Assembly (NCBI GenBank): GCA_024636425.1
Contig: JAGXHB010000074.1
Location: 1 to 7,069, forward strand
Length of the DNA: 7,069 bases
Source of the DNA: Roseobacter sp.
GTDB taxonomy: Bacteria > Pseudomonadota > Alphaproteobacteria > Rhodobacterales > Rhodobacteraceae
Direction of reading: 5' to 3'
The notes beneath the pieces were generated by a model, which saw only the letters and a program-made list of their open reading frames with translations, was not told the origin of the DNA and did no database searches. The stretch's first letter is position 1, and each line of letters begins with the position of its first letter. Below, one piece after another: positions 6,358-7,069 of the stretch. A program made the translations under genes and the position numbers.

Positions 6358-7069
6358 TGGATCTGGAACTGAACGGAAAACGCGCCCTTGTGTTGGGGGC
6401 CAGCCGGGGCATCGGCATGGCCATTGCGAAATCACTGGCAGCCGAGGGAGCCGTTGTGTTCGCGGCTGCGCGCAGTATCGAAAAGATCGAAGGATGGTCG
6501 GCGGGAATGGCTGGTGTTCATCCTCTCAAGCTCGACCTGTCTGACATTGACGCAGTGGATGCTGTGATTGACGGGCTGCTTGCGGAGGGCGGTGTTGATA
6601 TTGTCGTCAACAATGGGGGCGGGCCGCCTCCCGGCACGGCGCAGGCGACAGAACGGGCAGCCTGGCTCACCCATTTCGAAGCGATGGCGGCGAACCTGTT
6701 TCACCTGACGACCCGCTTGTTGCCGCCGATGAAGGAACGCGGCTGGGGGCGGGTGATCTCGGTCACATCCTCGGGCGTTGAGCAGCCGATACCGAACCTT
6801 GCGCTGTCAAACGGCATCCGCGCGGCGCTGGTCGGGTGGTCCAAGACACTTGCCGGTGAAGTCGCCGCCGACGGTATCACCGTGAACGTCGTCATGCCGG
6901 GTCGGATCCACACGCAACGGGTGGACGAGCTGGACGCTGCCGCAGCCAAGCGGACGCAAAAAGACGTGGCAGAGGTTGCTGCAAATTCGCGCGCAGCTAT
7001 CCCGGTCGGCCGTTATGGCAAGCCGGAAGAATTCGCTGACGTTGTGACCTTCCTTGCCTCGGCGCGGGC
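6357..7069 (+). CDS. Short-chain dehydrogenase/reductase with divergent catalytic residues, 3' partial
   Basis: The first 237 residues of an SDR oxidoreductase are visible; the family is usually about 255-265 long, so only a short C-terminus is missing. The NAD(P)-binding loop GASRGIG is at 14-20, the acidic turn LDLSD at 59-63, NNGGG at 85-89 in place of NNAG, and the serine strand SVTSSG at 135-140. The catalytic helix reads NLALSNGIRAALVGWSK. Aligned with the usual YxxSK, the Tyr becomes Ser151 and the Lys becomes Arg155. A branch of SDR proteins annotated as 3-oxoacyl-ACP reductase-like shows this PNLALSN type of sequence, so it looks like a subfamily trait and not a decayed gene. The ATG overlaps the previous stop by one base (TGATG), with AAGGAA at 6343-6348 as ribosome binding site. 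Redox chemistry on an intermediate of the same pathway is the simplest guess; fatty acid synthesis is not supported by context. Confidence 0.9.
   Translation, partial: MDLELNGKRALVLGASRGIGMAIAKSLAAEGAVVFAAARSIEKIEGWSAGMAGVHPLKLDLSDIDAVDAVIDGLLAEGGVDIVVNNGGGPPPGTAQATERAAWLTHFEAMAANLFHLTTRLLPPMKERGWGRVISVTSSGVEQPIPNLALSNGIRAALVGWSKTLAGEVAADGITVNVVMPGRIHTQRVDELDAAAAKRTQKDVAEVAANSRAAIPVGRYGKPEEFADVVTFLASAR

Noticed and set aside
6357..7069. Assignment as fatty-acid synthesis reductase (fabG)
   Set aside because: The YxxxK catalytic pair is missing and no fatty-acid synthesis gene is nearby.
1..7069. Promoters, terminators, tRNA or rRNA genes, CRISPR arrays, insertion sequences or inverted repeats
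   Set aside because: The whole window is occupied by overlapping coding sequence, and I saw no repeat array, convincing hairpin plus T-run or transposase motif on either strand.

Overview
This 7,069-base window is one unbroken plus-strand gene cluster. It holds seven genes and essentially no intergenic DNA. The G+C content is high (about 60% by eye), and short overlapping ATGA junctions link most genes. The protein families and sequence style suggest an alphaproteobacterium, most likely of the Rhodobacteraceae/Roseobacter type. That placement is an inference, because the window has no rRNA or other taxonomic marker.

Layout: positions 1-1898 carry the two ATPase subunits of a peptide/nickel-family (Dpp/Opp-type) ABC importer. 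The first lacks its 5' end; the second is complete. The two membrane permeases are not in the window and probably lie upstream. Next is a family 5 solute-binding protein (1895-3334) that has no signal peptide and no room to encode one. Four enzymes follow: a TrzA/AtzA/SsnA-type amidohydrolase (3324-4769), an Asp/Glu/hydantoin racemase-family protein (4766-5437), a DapA-type Schiff-base aldolase/lyase (5434-6357), and a short-chain dehydrogenase cut by the window end (6357-7069).

The most economical reading is an uptake-and-catabolism operon. The importer would bring in a small, probably nitrogen-containing compound; the amidohydrolase would hydrolyse or deaminate it; the racemase would invert a stereocentre; and the DapA-like lyase and SDR would process the carbon skeleton. 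I cannot name the substrate. Three of the four enzymes lack residues considered central in their best-known relatives: the amidohydrolase lacks the HxxE glutamate, the DapA-like protein lacks the Thr-Thr and Tyr but keeps the Schiff-base Lys, and the SDR lacks the YxxxK pair. The textbook reactions of these superfamilies should therefore not be assumed.

I found no promoter, terminator, RNA gene, repeat, CRISPR array or mobile element. The operon starts before and ends after the window.
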